Source of the DNA: Piper betle
Taxonomy: Eukaryota > Streptophyta > Magnoliopsida > Piperales > Piperaceae
Reading direction: 5' to 3'
Assembly (NCBI GenBank): GCA_033002965.1
Contig: JAURVB010001822.1
Span: 62,001-126,000, forward strand
Length of the DNA: 64,000 nucleotides
The position numbers and the translations under genes were made by a program. Below the pieces are notes generated by a model. The model was not told the origin of the DNA and ran no database searches. It saw nothing but the letters and a program-made list of their open reading frames with translations. Of this stretch, positions 49,593 to 62,553 are shown one piece after another. Position 1 is the stretch's first letter; every line of letters starts with the position of its first letter.

Positions 49593-51849
49593 ATGGTTTG
49601 TGAGAAAGGAGGAAGTAGCTCTGGATTAGAGTGGAGGTTGACAGTTTCAGAAGGGTCGTCAGAGGAGCTAGCTCCACAGACTGGCAAGGTTGAAAGACTA
49701 TGGCTTTTTCTCATTATGTTGATCCTGGCATTGAAGAACAAAATGTGGGGTTTTATGGAGAAGATATGGAAGATAGGAGTTGATGAGCCAAGGAGAGTTA
49801 TCCACTCTTTGAAGGTTGCACTAAGCCTATCCCTGGTGTCTCTTTTTTACTATCTGAGGCCATTGTATGATGGAGTTGGAGGAACCTCCATGTGGGCAGT
49901 TATGACAGTTGTTGTTGTCTCTGAATACACTGTTGGTAAGGAATTAAATCCTTCCATTTTACAAAAGTTGTCTAGAAAAGAACAGGCATGCGTAAATTGA
50001 GCATCAATATTATCTATGCTTATAGAACAACGTTCATATCTCCAACCTTGGTGCTTATGTAACTATTCTCTTTGAACAATTACGCATTTGTTACTTGTTT
50101 CTATGGTTTAATATATAGAGCTATGATCGGTGGAAACCAGTATAATTAATATTTGTTTTGTTCGTTTTCGATGATGGTCTTTGCAGGAGGAACTCTTTCA
50201 AAGGGACTAAACAGAGGGATTGCAACATTCACAGCAGGAACACTTGCAGTTGGTGTCAACTTACTTGCAAGAGACGTAGGAGACAAAGCCCAGCCTATAG
50301 TTCTTTCCATCTCAGTTTTCTTCATTGGTATTCCTTGATTCCTGTTTTCATCATTAAAACATATATAACAACACACAATTTTAACTTGAATCTTCATCAT
50401 TTTGAATTTTGAGCAGCTTCAACAGCCACCTTCTCTAGATTCATCCCTGAAATAAAGAAGAACTTTGATTATGGAGTCACCATCTTCATACTCACATTCA
50501 GCTTCGTATCTGTCTCTGGGTTCAGAGTTGATGAGTTTCTTGATCTAGCCAGTCACCGCCTTATGACCATTATCATAGGAGCTTCAATCTGCGTACTAGT
50601 GAGCACGCTTGTGCAGCCAATTTGGGCCGGGAAGGAGCTTCATCTTCTCATTATACGCAACATGGAAAAGCTAGCCAGTGCTTTAGATGGTATGAGCTAA
50701 GAAGAATTATTTTCACCATGTCTAATATTGTACTGTCCAAAATGATAATTCTGGTTGAGGCATTTTCTAACTAGTATAAGTTCTGCTCGATTTAGGATGT
50801 GTGGCTGGTTATTTCTTGGATGATGATGAAGATTACAAGGAATCAATTCAAAAATCCCAGAGCTACATATGTGTCCTTAATTCAAAGGCAAGCGAAGAAT
50901 CATATGTAAGTAATATTGTAACTTTTTCCATTGACATTTTCACTCGTTCATCCCTAATGCAATAGCCTATCTATAAGTTTTTGTAATTAGTCCTACATAT
51001 ATATGCGAACTTGGTCTTGCATAACTAAAAAACAATGGAGTAAAATACTAAATTTATTGTCGTAAACAATGAAGGCAAACTTTGCAAGATGGGAGCCAGC
51101 TCACGGGCAATTCGGTTTTAGGTATCCATGGAAGCAATACTTGAATATTGGTACCACATTGCGTTACAGTGCTTTCTGTGTAGAGGCCCTTAATGCATCC
51201 ATCACTTCTGAAATCAAGGTCACTAATAACAATATTGCTCCATTTAAATTCTTACTTTGGCTACTTATATTATTTTATTTTCTTGATAAATAATTCCAAT
51301 CGCAATTTGCTAGCAAAAGTGAAATATTTGTTTGTTTCTATGCAGCCATCAGACCTTCTAAAGGAGCATCTTAGCGATCCATGCATGAGTCTGGGAGCAC
51401 AATCTTCCAATGTCTTAAAAGAGCTTGCAACATCAGCCAAAGCCATGAAAAAATCATCCACTATTGATTTCCTGGTTTCGGAAATGAACAGTGGAGTGGA
51501 AGAACTTAGAAATGCCTTGCAGTCTTTCCCCAACCAATGTTTCATGTCTCAAGCTTCACCAACGACACTTGAAGAAGCTGGCCAGGATAAAGATCATCAT
51601 AAAAAACAGCCTATGATCTCCACAAGTGTGCCACTCATGGAGTTGATGCCTCTTGTTACAGTTGCATCACTGCTGATTGAAATTGCAGCAAGGATTGAAG
51701 GAGTTGTAAGTGCTGTAAACGTATTGGCCGAATCTGCCCACTTCAAATTTGCTGATGGGGAAAACCCCGTCTACAAGCATCCCATTGAGATTGATTCGGA
51801 GAAACCTGGCCAAGAACTTGCATCCTTGAGGACATTGCAGGGGGTTTGA
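49593..51849 (+). CDS. ALMT: Aluminium-activated malate transporter (ALMT) family anion channel
   Basis: Six exons: 49593-49935, 50187-50327, 50417-50689, 50796-50905, 51075-51218, 51346-51849. All borders are GT-AG, phases agree, 504 aa, no frameshift. The N-terminal half holds the ALMT membrane domain: [88 protein letters not shown] and [20 protein letters not shown]. The cytosolic half has the typical [20 protein letters not shown] block and a helical C-terminus. ALMTs are malate/chloride channels of plasma membrane or tonoplast used in Al tolerance, guard-cell movement and ion balance. Which subgroup this belongs to cannot be told by eye. Confidence 0.95.
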
Positions 51850-52980
51850 GTTGGTCTACAAATGTGATCACATGAGATTAAAAAATTACATGCATGTAAT
51901 CAAGCCAAAGTTGCCCAATATTAAGCCAATTAAGTGGCATGTGTTTATACTTGTCTCATGAAAACATGTACATCTTGAAGCTGGCACTTGTATGTAAGGA
52001 ATAGTTAGTGATGACAAACGCACTCATGTGAATATATCTCTCTTTTGTTTTTTTGAACGATATTATCTTAAGTTTTCATGCATGTTTACTAGTGCTGTTA
52101 TGATATGTTATCTCTACGAATGCCTGTCGGCAAGTTGTACATGGTCAATACATGAATTTTAGCTTTATATATCGTTAGAATAGTTATTTGTTGTGATAAT
52201 ATTTTCATTTGTATTACATCATGTTTAGCCTCTGCCACTTAAAAATCTTTTCGTGCATAAAAATAGCCTAAAGATAATGTTTTTTCTATTTTAAAAACAT
52301 CAAACAGTGCATGTCTTGTAGTGATCTCTAATCAAGATGGACGATTTTATAAACAATTGTGAAGAAATTCGTGAATTTCATTTATTTCACTCTCCAAGCC
52401 AGCCACCATGGCTCATCTTTGCTATGGTTTTGAGCAAGAATAACCCAATCTTAGGCAGAGATCTTATATTAACTGAAGGGAAGACATCATAAATAATGCA
52501 TCTCAACCTTTTTGAAGAATGATTATAAGTTCAAATTTCTATAAATACTATCCTACGCTCAAAACTTGTGTTCCCCATATAATTAAACCATTTTGTTTAT
52601 TTTGACTCATAATTTCCAAAACCAAGTAATTTCAAGTATATATTAATTATTGTGTGGTGTGGGTCATAAGAGAGCCTAAACGCTCTTACCTTGGCCGGAG
52701 CAATGAATTTATTTGAAGTGGCTAATTTTGTACTAGAGAAACCCATGTATGAAAAGATTAATTTTATTACCACATCTAGCTACTCTAGGTTAGGGCATAG
52801 GTCCGGGTGGGGAAGTTATTAACACCTTTCCATACTTTTTATCCAAAAGTACTTCACTTAATTTCTTCTGTAATCGTAGGCTTTAGTGGTTTTTACCGTG
52901 CACTTTTACGGCAGGAAGAATCTTTTCCATTCTTTAGGGAAGGGAAGGAGTTCTCTGTGGAAAGCCCAAGTGCTCACCCT
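51850..52980. other. 3' flank of the ALMT gene and spacer
   Basis: AT-rich, no gene seen. Confidence 0.5.
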
Positions 52981-52992
52981 AGCTAGGTGTTT

Positions 52993-53157
52993 TAAGTGGG
53001 CCGGGCTTATGTGCCGTGCTGGGCTATGCCACATATCATAATATCATTAACTCTGGTGGGCTTGCAGGGGCCGGGCCGGCCCAGCGGGCTAGTTTTTTAT
53101 TTTATTTATTTATTTATATATATATTTGAAACACAGCGGGCCAGTTTTTTGACATCA
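52993..53157. repeat. GGGCCGGGC-rich element remnant
   Basis: Words GTGGGCCGGGCTTATGTGCC, GTGCTGGGCT, GGGCCGGGCCGGCCCAGCGGG and CAGCGGGCCAG are packed into 160 bp next to an AT-rich tract. Such GGGCCGGGC/GCCGTGC sequence is typical of the ends of a widespread group of non-autonomous hAT-type elements in plants. No second end or target duplication identified, so only a remnant. Confidence 0.4.
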
Positions 53158-53333
53158 ATAAAAAATCCCTTGCCCGACATGTATCAGGCCGCTGATTTGG
53201 TGCACATTCATTCACATACTCAAAGAGTGGGGGGCCCACACTTCCACCCTTTAAATTAATGTCCGACCTTCAAATCGTGGAGGCAGTTGACTTCACAGAT
53301 CCCATCTCCTTCCTCCGTCCCAAAGTTGTTGTA

Positions 53334-56300
53334 ATGGCCGACAGAGCTGCGCATGTTGATATCAACACACCTCTAATTATCGGTAATCATCTCCTGATCA
53401 CCTTCTCATCGAATCTAATATAGTAGCATCATCACTAATAACTATAATAACTACTATCTATCTATCTATATATATATATATATGATCATGAAAGGTATGT
53501 AAATTACATTTCATAATTTTACATTTGACATCTGAATGCATATAGGCTTGCAGTACAAGAGAATTGCATAACAATAATCATCTTCTACAGATCACGTCCA
53601 TGAGAAGCCATGTACCAGCTCCCACGCTAGCAATTCACATGAAGCAGCGAAACCCCACGTCGTCGACCAGGTATTGCTCACCGTCCCCGACACCGACGAC
53701 CCGTCGCTCCCATCCCTCACCTTCCGAACCTACCTCCTCGGCGCCGTCTCCTGCCTCCTCCTCTCCTTCGTCAACCAGTTCTTCTGGTTCCGCAAGGAGC
53801 CGCTCTCCATCACCGCCGTGTCGGCGCAGATCGCCGTCGTCCCCCTCGGCCACCTCCTTGCGAGGATACTGCCTTCCAAAGCCTTCTTCTCGGGCCGTAG
53901 GTGGGAGTTCTCGCTCAATCCCGGGCCGTTTAATGTGAAGGAGCATGTGCTCATCACCATCTTCGCCAACTCCGGTGCGGCTGCTGTATATGCCATCCAT
54001 GTGGTGACGGCGGTGAAGGTGTTCTACCACCGGCCGATGGGGATCGCTGTCTCCCTCGTTATCGTCCTCACCACCCAGGTTAGATCGACTTTGGTTTTAT
54101 TACTCTTACTTCCAATCATTCATTTGATTAAGATGGTGGTCATGTAAAAAGGTAGCTAGATTCCATCTTTATTAGTGGGGATATAATGATTATCATATTA
54201 AGATGTATTTGGAGTTGTTCAAGACTAAGGTTATTCTTGCAGCAGGGATAGTATTCGATCTACTTTGGTGACAAATTTGTAATTTGTCAACAGAACAAAT
54301 GTAAAGTAGTACTAAAATGTATTGTTATATCTATTTGTTTTGTTTATATATAAATATATAGATTTGTTTGGATAAAAAATTTAAGCTCATATGGTGATTG
54401 ATGAAGGTTTTTGGGATTCGGATGGGCCGGCATATTTCGACGGTATCTCGTGGAACCAGCAGTGATGTGGTGGCCACAGAATTTGGTCCAGGTTTCCCTG
54501 TTCAGGTATTTCTTTGCTCTTTCACATATCTGGACTTTAATTTTTGGGTATATTTTTAATGACTAATTAGTTCAACTTCTGAACTCTAACTAATTTTTTG
54601 TAAAACATGGGCAGTGTTAGTATTTGAGCTCATGAAAATTAACTAGCTTTGCATTGCGGTTACAGAGCACTCCATGAAAAGGAAATCAGGACCAAGCATA
54701 GTTTAACCAGGAACCAGTTCTTCCTCATTGCTTTCATATGCAGCTTTGCCTACTATGTCTTCCCAGGCTACCTCTTCTCCATGCTCACCTCCCTCTCTTG
54801 GCTCTGTTGGGTATTCCCCCACTCAATCTTAGCACAGCAGCTAGGCTCTGGTCTCCATGGTCTTGGCCTTGGAGCAATAGGCCTGGACTGGTCCACCATT
54901 TCTTCCTACCTTGGAAGCCCATTGGCAAGTCCATGGTTTGCCACTGCCAATGTAGCAGCTGGCTTCTTCCTTGTCATGTATGTTTGTACCCCCATAGCAT
55001 ATTGGCTCAATATATACAAGGCCAAAACATTCCCCATATTTTCAGATGAACTCTTTACTGCAACAGGGCAGATATACGACATTACAAGCATTATAGACTC
55101 CAATTTCCAACTTGATGTGGAGGCTTATGAAAAGAGTGGCCCTCTCTATCTGAGTACCTTCTTTGGTATGACTTACTATGGTGTTGGATTTGCTGCTCTT
55201 ACTGCCACTGTGGTCCATGTTATTCTCTTCCACGGAAGGTGAACTTTAGCGCTTGATGTCTTTTAATGTACCACTTTTTGTTGCTTTGTTTGTCATACAC
55301 AAATTTAGAAGTGAACTGAATTCATATATTTGTCAACTTTATGATGAAATTTTTGGTTATCGATCATGCTGATTAAACAGAGAGATATGGCAGATGAGCA
55401 AGTTGGCATTAAGGGAGAAAAAGATCGATGTGCACACAAGGCTAATGAGCAGATACAAGCAAGTTCCTGAGTGGTGGTTTCTTTGTCTCTTGGTTGTTAC
55501 CATAGCTGCTACCATATTTTCATGTGAATACTGCAAGGACCAGCTGCAGCTGCCATGGTGGGGAGTATTGCTTGCTTGTGGCCTTGCCTTCTTCTTCACA
55601 CTCCCCATTGGAATCATTGCTGCAACAACAAACCAGGTACTAATTTATTCCCTTAATGAGCATGCCAAATATGTAATGGCTATAGTATGAACGGATCCAT
55701 CATCCAACCTTGCTAATTACTGATGGTGAACAGAAACCAACATTGAATATCATCACGGAGTATATCATTGGATACTTGTATCCCGGACGCCCAGTAGCCA
55801 ACATATTATTCAAGGTCTATGGTTTCATAAGCATGAAGCAAGCCATCACATTCTTACAAGATTTCAAGCTAGGCCATTACATGAAAATTCCCCCAAGATC
55901 AATGTTCTTAGCTCAGGTCCCCCAGTTTGTTATTTCTCTGTTTCTTTAATCCTGATTAGATATAAATGCATAGAGTGAAAAAATGAACTGTTATGATATT
56001 TCAGGTATTGGGTACAACTGTCGCAGCAGTGGCACACTTGATTACTGCATACTGGCTCATTGACACCATCCCCCACATATGTGACAAATCTCTTCTTCCT
56101 CCTGATAGCCTCTGGACATGCCCCAGCGATCATGTCTTCTACGACGCCTCCGTCGTCTGGGGATTGATTGGCCCTCGCCGGATTTTCGGCGACCTCGGCC
56201 AATACTCAGCCGTGAACTGGTTTTTCCTAGCAGGTGCAATTGCACCATGTCTAGTGTGGCTGGCTCATAAGGCCTACCCTCACAAAGAGTGGATCCGCCT

Positions 56301-56619
56301 CATCAACATGCCGGTGCTCATCGGCGCAACTGTGCAAATGCCGCCGGCGACCGCCGTGAACTACAGTAGCTGGATTGCTCTGGGGTTTGTCTCCGGATTT
56401 GTGGTGTATAGGTACCAGAGGAACTGGTGGCAGCGGTACAACTATGTGCTATCCGCTGCTCTTGATGCTGGTCTGGCCTTCATGGGCTTGCTTCTGCATT
56501 TTAGCTTGGGCTTGGCACATGGTAGGTTTGATTGGTGGGGTAACCACTTGGATGCCTGCCCATTGGCTTCTTGCCCCACCGAGAAGGGCGTTTCTGTTAA
56601 TGGCTGCCCAGTTCGCTGA
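53334..56619 (+). CDS. OPT: Oligopeptide transporter (OPT family, PT clade)
   Basis: Seven exons: 53334-53382, 53591-54078, 54407-54505, 54666-55238, 55381-55636, 55734-55916, 56005-56619; about 753 aa, the usual OPT size. Both PT-clade signature motifs are present: NPG in [13 protein letters not shown] and KIPPR in [11 protein letters not shown]. Other family blocks: [32 protein letters not shown] (after frame repair), [77 protein letters not shown]. Exon 3 carries one extra G in the run 54413-54415; all other exons are in phase. The start at 53334 (GTAATGGCC) is preferred; an in-frame ATG at 53259 lies right behind TTTAAAT and may precede transcription. PT-type OPTs move tetra/pentapeptides, glutathione or metal complexes with protons. 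Confidence 0.93.
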
Positions 56620-58690
56620 TGATTCTTTCTTGCAACTGTTGTTAATGTAGACATTGGATAAAAATGATGCACGCATTGAATATACATTGATGATACGAAG
56701 GATAAAGGCAAGTATATATAGCATTGATGGTATTGATTTGTCCACCAAATGCTCAATTTGTCCTTCTCATGTACCAAATGTATGATGAAGATAAAACAGG
56801 TTTTTGAGGGTATTGTCAGTTACAACCAGCAAGCTCAGTAATCAATTGCCATGCCTCAAAATATCAGCAAAGAGAGAAAGGGATCAGTTTCATAGTAAGA
56901 GGAATATCAAACAACGTCGGCAAAGGCTATTTATTAGTGCTCGTGAGAAGTGGAGCAAACAAATGAAAGATGAACCGAGGCTGCCCAACAACGGCAAAGC
57001 CTACGAAAGACTAATATCCTAACCTCCTGTATATAATACTATCTACATATTCTATGAGAGTGTTGTAGACGAAGCTTTGAGCACTTGGCCCAACTTATTA
57101 TATGAGAAGCACCCAGACCGCTCATTTCCTTAAGAGACCACTTTATGAAATATATGAGTTAGGCAATAAATTATAATTCATAAAATCTAAATTAGTCAGT
57201 TATATAAAGATATAAGCGGTGAATTTAGGTATTGAATATACCTAAAGTATTTTTCTTTCCTTAATATTCCGTTGACACCATCCACTATCGGGTCCTAGGC
57301 TACTACTTCACCGTTTTATCTTCGAATTAATATATTATAAAAAAAATTAAAAAGAATTTTATAAAATAAAAAATTTGTAAAATTATCTGTAAAATTAACC
57401 AAGCTAACTTTAAATTAAAAGGGTAATAATAAGAGGGTATAGCATAACCATTATAACAATTTACTAAAAGAAATTCATTATAATGTGTAAAAATATAAAT
57501 CTCAACTAAAAAGATAAATACCTATGTCAAGGCTTGAAAACCAGGCCTCTAGATGTCATCCTCTAATTCAACCTAACACTCTCTAGACATTATTTTTATT
57601 TTATTATTTATAATTTCTTTTCTGAAATAAAATTAGTCTCACATTATTTTGATAGTACGATCGAGATATCATCTATATAACCATGCTATATTGTTGTAAA
57701 GTTGGAAGCTGGGCCCCGTAAAATAAGATGGAAATCCAATTGTCCTAACATTGTTGTTTTGTAAAAAAAGAATGTTAAACGCTTAATGGAGGTATAAAAT
57801 GGTACAAATATAGATCTTTTTTGCATTTTAGTTTTAAATTTATATTGATGTAAGTGGGGAAAAATTAACGAAAATTTGAAATTATATTGGTTTCGATAGA
57901 TTATAAAATAATAATTCGACTATGATGGCTGGTCCTAAATATTTTATTATGTGTGCTATATACGCAGCTGCAATTTATACATGTATAATCTATACTTGCC
58001 AAATGCCATACAAATATTATTACATGTCATACATCTCATGGAATTTTAAATTGAAACGGAATTAACCAATAAATTACGTGTTACCTTTAAGACAAATATA
58101 TATATATCCAAAGAAACTCATGATAATATTGGCATATAGAAGTAAATATCTGCAAGTTAAGAGCGGTGGTCACTTTAGCTAATTAAGCAATTTACCATAT
58201 TAATGTAAATATTCTTCGCTTCTAATTAACCCACAGTAAAAATCTCGGATTCTACAGATTGTCAATTTATGAACAGAATTAAGTAATATATTTACATTAA
58301 TAAATGTTTGAGATTTAAAAAGAAAAAAGAAGGGAAAATTAATTTAATTTTAAATTTATGCATGTTATTGGCAAAAACAGGCTTTGGGCTTTGGGCGGGC
58401 AGGCATATTCAGGAAATCCATATGGTGTGATCACTCCCATTGTTAAAATTTGACAAAGAAAACTCTATATTTCTTTTTCCTGCATTACCCATCTCAAATA
58501 AGAATAAAGAAATAGGGTTATCAATATTAATATCTGGTGATCAAAATGTTATCATATTTAATAATATAAATACATATTAAATTAGGAATCATGATCTTCC
58601 CGCCTCTTTTTGTAATAATGTGGAACAACAACAAGATTTTGTGAACTCGAGTTCAATGATAAATCGTACCGATTGGCAAACTGATTCCCA
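56620..58690. other. Spacer between the OPT gene and its dead copy
   Basis: 3' UTR then AT-rich DNA without gene signal. I could not find the first three OPT exons here, although the downstream copy would need them. Confidence 0.55.
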
Positions 58691-61600
58691 CAAGTCTCGA
58701 TTGCTCTCATTTCCAGTTTTCCCTACTACATCTTCCCAGGTTACCTTTCTCCATGCTCTCCTCCATCTCTTGGGTCTGCTGGATCTTCCCCCGCTCTGTC
58801 ACAGCTCAACAGATTGGCTCTGGCCTGTATGGGATGGGTGTTTGGGGCCTTAGCCTTAGACTGGTCTGCAGTCGCCTCCTACCTAGGAAGTCCACTGGCC
58901 AGCCCCTGGTTTGCCAGGGCCAATGTTGCTGCTGGCTATGTGATCATTATGTACATCTTGGTACTTGCTGCCTATTGGCTCAATGTGTACAAGGCCAAGA
59001 CCTTCCCATTTTCTCCTCCCACTTCTTTGATTCCGCAGGCCAAAAGTACGAGACATCGTCTATTACAAACTCCAACTACCAGTTGGATGTTGATGCTTAT
59101 GAAAAGAAAGGCCCCCTCTACCTTAGCACCTTCTTTGCCATGACCTATGGCGTTGGCTTTGCTGCTCTCACCGCTACGTTGTCTCATGTTGCAATCGTCA
59201 ATGGAAAGTAAGACCTCTTTCAATGTTATATCCAAAAACTAGGTTTCTTGTCTTATGTTTTTGAGGGAAAATGAGAGAGAGAATTTAATTAATCTTTTCA
59301 AGAGAGATAATTAAGATGACAAGGTCGGCATTAAACAAGGAGATAGATATACAGACAAAGCTAATGAGGAAGTACAAACAAGTACCAGTGCGGAGGTTTC
59401 AGATAATTCTGGTGGCAAACATTGCTCTCACCATCTTTGTGTGTGAGTACTACAACGACGTGCTTTAACTTCCCTGGTGGGGAGTATTGATGGCCTGTGC
59501 TTGTCCATCTTCTGCACACTCCTGTTGGTGTCACCTTTGCCACCACAAACCAGTTTAGTTCTTAATGGTTACTATGGTCTGTGGCCAATTAAAGCCGTAC
59601 AAGTTATCCTCTCTACGTTTTTCATTGTTAATGTTAAATTTTAGCTAGTGATCGCTGCATTACCTTTTAAATAAATGGTGTATTAAAATGTTTTATACAA
59701 ACACCAAGTAAAAAGCTCGCTGATCTGCTGTTGTTTTTTGCTGATTAGACTCCAGGCCTGAACATTATTGCAGAGTATATTATGGGAGTCATAATACCTG
59801 GGCAACCTGCTGCCAATGTGTGCTTCAAAACCTACGGCTAAATTAGCACAATTCAAGCCTTAACCTTCCTATCAGATTTCAAACTTTACCATTACATGAA
59901 GATCCCCCCAAGATCAATGTTCATGGCCCAGGTCAGTTACCAATCTTCTCCTTGACTTCAATCAAAGACTCCATCACCCATATATTCATATATGGTGTGC
60001 CTCTCTAATCCATGAATGAAATAATGACCAGGTGGTAGGAACTGTAATTGAAGCTTTCGTGTACTTGGCCACATCATGGTGGCTCTTGGAAGGCATCCCT
60101 AACATTTGCAATGTCGACGCCTTGCCTGCAGACAGCCCTTGGACTTGCCCAATGGATAGAGTTTTCTATGATGCATCAGTTATTTGGGGATTAATCTCAC
60201 CCACTGTTAGTGAAATCGGCTCGGGAGCGATCCAAGCCGATTTAGGCATCGAATCGGTCGGAGCTAAATTGGGTTTGGAATCGGCCGATTTATCCTGATT
60301 GATTCGGAATCGGGGTGAATAGGGAAAATCAGATTTTATAGATAAATTACGAAAATGCCTTAGGTATGATATTAAATATATTATTTAAGCACGGGTAAAA
60401 TTAAAATTTACATTTTAAAAACCTAAAATCACTCCGATTCCGCCCATCCACCGCCGCCGCCGCCGACCTTGCCTCTGCCTTTTGACCTCGCCTCAGTCTC
60501 CAACCTCGCCTCTGCCCTCCAACCTCGCCCATCCCCTGCCGACCTCACTTGTTCGTCGCCGCCACCTCTGTAAAGTTGCAATTTTTGTTTGAAAATTTTC
60601 ATCAATGTGCAAATTTTTTTTGCTGTAAATTTTGATATTTAGCTGCTGTAAATTTTGATTGTTTCTGCATTTTGTATGATTCCTTTACTGATTCCTTTGT
60701 ATGATTCCTTTCATAGAACATAGTGTGTTTGTTAATTCTTTTGCCGCCTTTTTTAATTAGTTATACGTTGCCATGTGTTCTTGGTTGTAGGACTTGATTG
60801 TTGTCTGAATAAAAAATTTAACGTTGTTCTTAGCTACCATGATTTGGATCTGTTTGTAATGATTCAAGCTCCGAAGATGTTTCAGATGAATTAGATGATT
60901 TAGTAATCACCATGTAAAATTGTACTAAACTTTCATTTTGTGGACTTGTATTAATGTCTCGTTGTTATCATTTGATAGAACACAAATGATGAAATATCAA
61001 ATATTACATTTATAAAATTGTGATATTATGATAATAAATAGTGATACTCTTTTATTCTTGTATTAAATTATAAATTTGTGCATTTGTATTAGGAAATTTT
61101 ATAATTATATATTTTATGTATTTATGTTATGAGTTGTTAAATTTTTATATATGACCGATTCAGGCTGATTCAACTAGACCGATTCCTATCCGATTTAGAC
61201 CGATTCCGATTTTGATTCCGACTCCCTCGAAAACCGATTCTCGTTCCAATTCCGATTTTTCCAAACCATGATCTCACCACGTAGAAGCTTTGGGGACCTT
61301 GGAACCTACGCTGCTGTCAATTGGTTTTTCCTGGCTGGGGCTATTAGCTCACTATTTGTTTGGAATCCAAGGATAGCTAGCAAGATCTTCCCTTCCCAGA
61401 AGTGGATTAGACTCGTAAACATGCAAGTTATAATTGGTGCAACAGGCATCCTGCCCCCAGCAATGTCAGTGAACTTCAATAGTTGGTGTTGGGATTCACT
61501 TCTGGGTTTGTGGTTTACAGGTACAAGAGTGACCGGTGGAGCAAGTACAAGTACGTGCTCTCAGCTGCTCTTGATGCTGGCCTGGCCTTCATGGGGGTGC

Positions 61601-61785
61601 TCCTCTACTTCAGCTTGCAGGCCAACAACGTTAGCTTGACATGGTGGGGGACTAATCCCAATGGCTGCCCATTGGCCGAATGCCCAACTGAAAAGGGTAT
61701 TCGTGGCGATGATATTTGCACTGTTTTAGTTGAACAAGATCACTCAGTGAATTGTGGGACTCGCAGTGTAGACCTGGGACCTTAA
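58691..61785 (+). pseudogene. OPT paralogue, 5'-truncated and split by a hAT element
   Basis: Same exon order as the intact OPT gene but lacking exons 1-3 and the start of exon 4. Exon 4 remnant 58691-59207 ([18 protein letters not shown], then frame change, [39 protein letters not shown]). Exon 5 is 59303-59553, with a stop at 59466-59468 in place of the Gln of LQLPWWG, and its donor is no longer GT in register. Exon 6 is 59749-59931 (183 bp, same as the intact gene), with a stop at 59839-59841 but KIPPRSMF kept. Exon 7 starts 60032 ([33 protein letters not shown]), is interrupted at 60202-61270, and resumes at [20 protein letters not shown], then another frame change and [18 protein letters not shown]. 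The C-terminus after CPTEKG differs from the intact copy. Dead by several independent lesions. Confidence 0.92.
60202..61270. mobile_element. Non-autonomous hAT element, 1,069 bp, inside the OPT pseudogene
   Basis: The host exon reads GGATTA-ATCTCACC before and ATCTCACC-ACGTAG after the insert: an exact 8-bp duplication (60194-60201 and 61271-61278), the hAT signature. Ends are imperfect inverted repeats: CACTGTTAGTGAAATCGG on the left and, reverse complemented, CATGGTTTGGAAAAATCGG on the right. The outer 100-150 bp on both sides carry many AATCGG/CCGATT words, as transposase-binding subterminal repeats do. No transposase coding is present. Inside, 60430-60570 is a C-rich block with repeated AACCTCGCCTCTGCC words, unlike the AT-rich rest. 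Confidence 0.92.
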
Positions 61786-62553
61786 TGTATCTTTCTTTCA
61801 TCTGCAATGCCTAGCTAAGCCTCATTAGTAATGGATCGTGCGATGAATAATGAGTGGCTAAAAAATAAGCTGCAGATATTTGAATTATATTTGAACATAT
61901 CATTGGTATTAATTCATTGTAACGTTAATCTACCGTTTACAGACTCAAAAAGATTTATTATATAAGTTGGCTGAAGAGTGTCATCTCATCCTCAACAACT
62001 TAGCATTTTCGTCTTCCTCTCGAGTAATTTGCTGTAAGACCTAATCAGGTGTAAACAAATCATCCCCATTAAATATCATTAATGGCAATTTTAAATTTTA
62101 AGTAATAACTAAGTGCTATTATCCATGTATATCTAATTGCTCATTAGGTCTTACAAGTGTAAGACTTTACTGGTGATTATTTTCCTTCTCTCAATGACTG
62201 AAACCATTTACTCATCACCGGGGATCGTTCAACGGTCCGTAACTCCCGAGTATCAGAATAAACACAATGTTTTCTACACCGCATTACCTTACGAATAACA
62301 CAAATTCATTGGGAAAACCCCACTGGAAGAAGTAAAAAATGTAATGACCTAAACAACAACAAAAAATGCTTCTCAGACTTCTAAAATGCAAGGTGAAGAC
62401 ATCTCGTTATCTCCACATGAGCATTAAATAGTACAACTCCTTAAGTTTGAGACAGCCATCAACATTGCAAGAACGTTGGATTTTAGAAGGTTGTATAGCA
62501 TTACTCAAATAAAAAATTGCCTGTTGGCTGCTCAAATAGAAATCCCTCCAAAA
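61786..62553. other. Spacer between the OPT pseudogene and bL9m, with a 12-bp inverted repeat
   Basis: GTAAGACCTAAT at 62034-62045 and its exact reverse complement at 62143-62154 bracket about 97 bp and could form a hairpin or be the ends of a tiny MITE; no target duplication seen. The right part is likely 3' UTR of the minus-strand bL9m gene. Confidence 0.5.

Noticed and set aside
56804..57022. 72-codon frame after the OPT gene
   Set aside because: Lies in the 3' flank, low-complexity basic composition, no family match.
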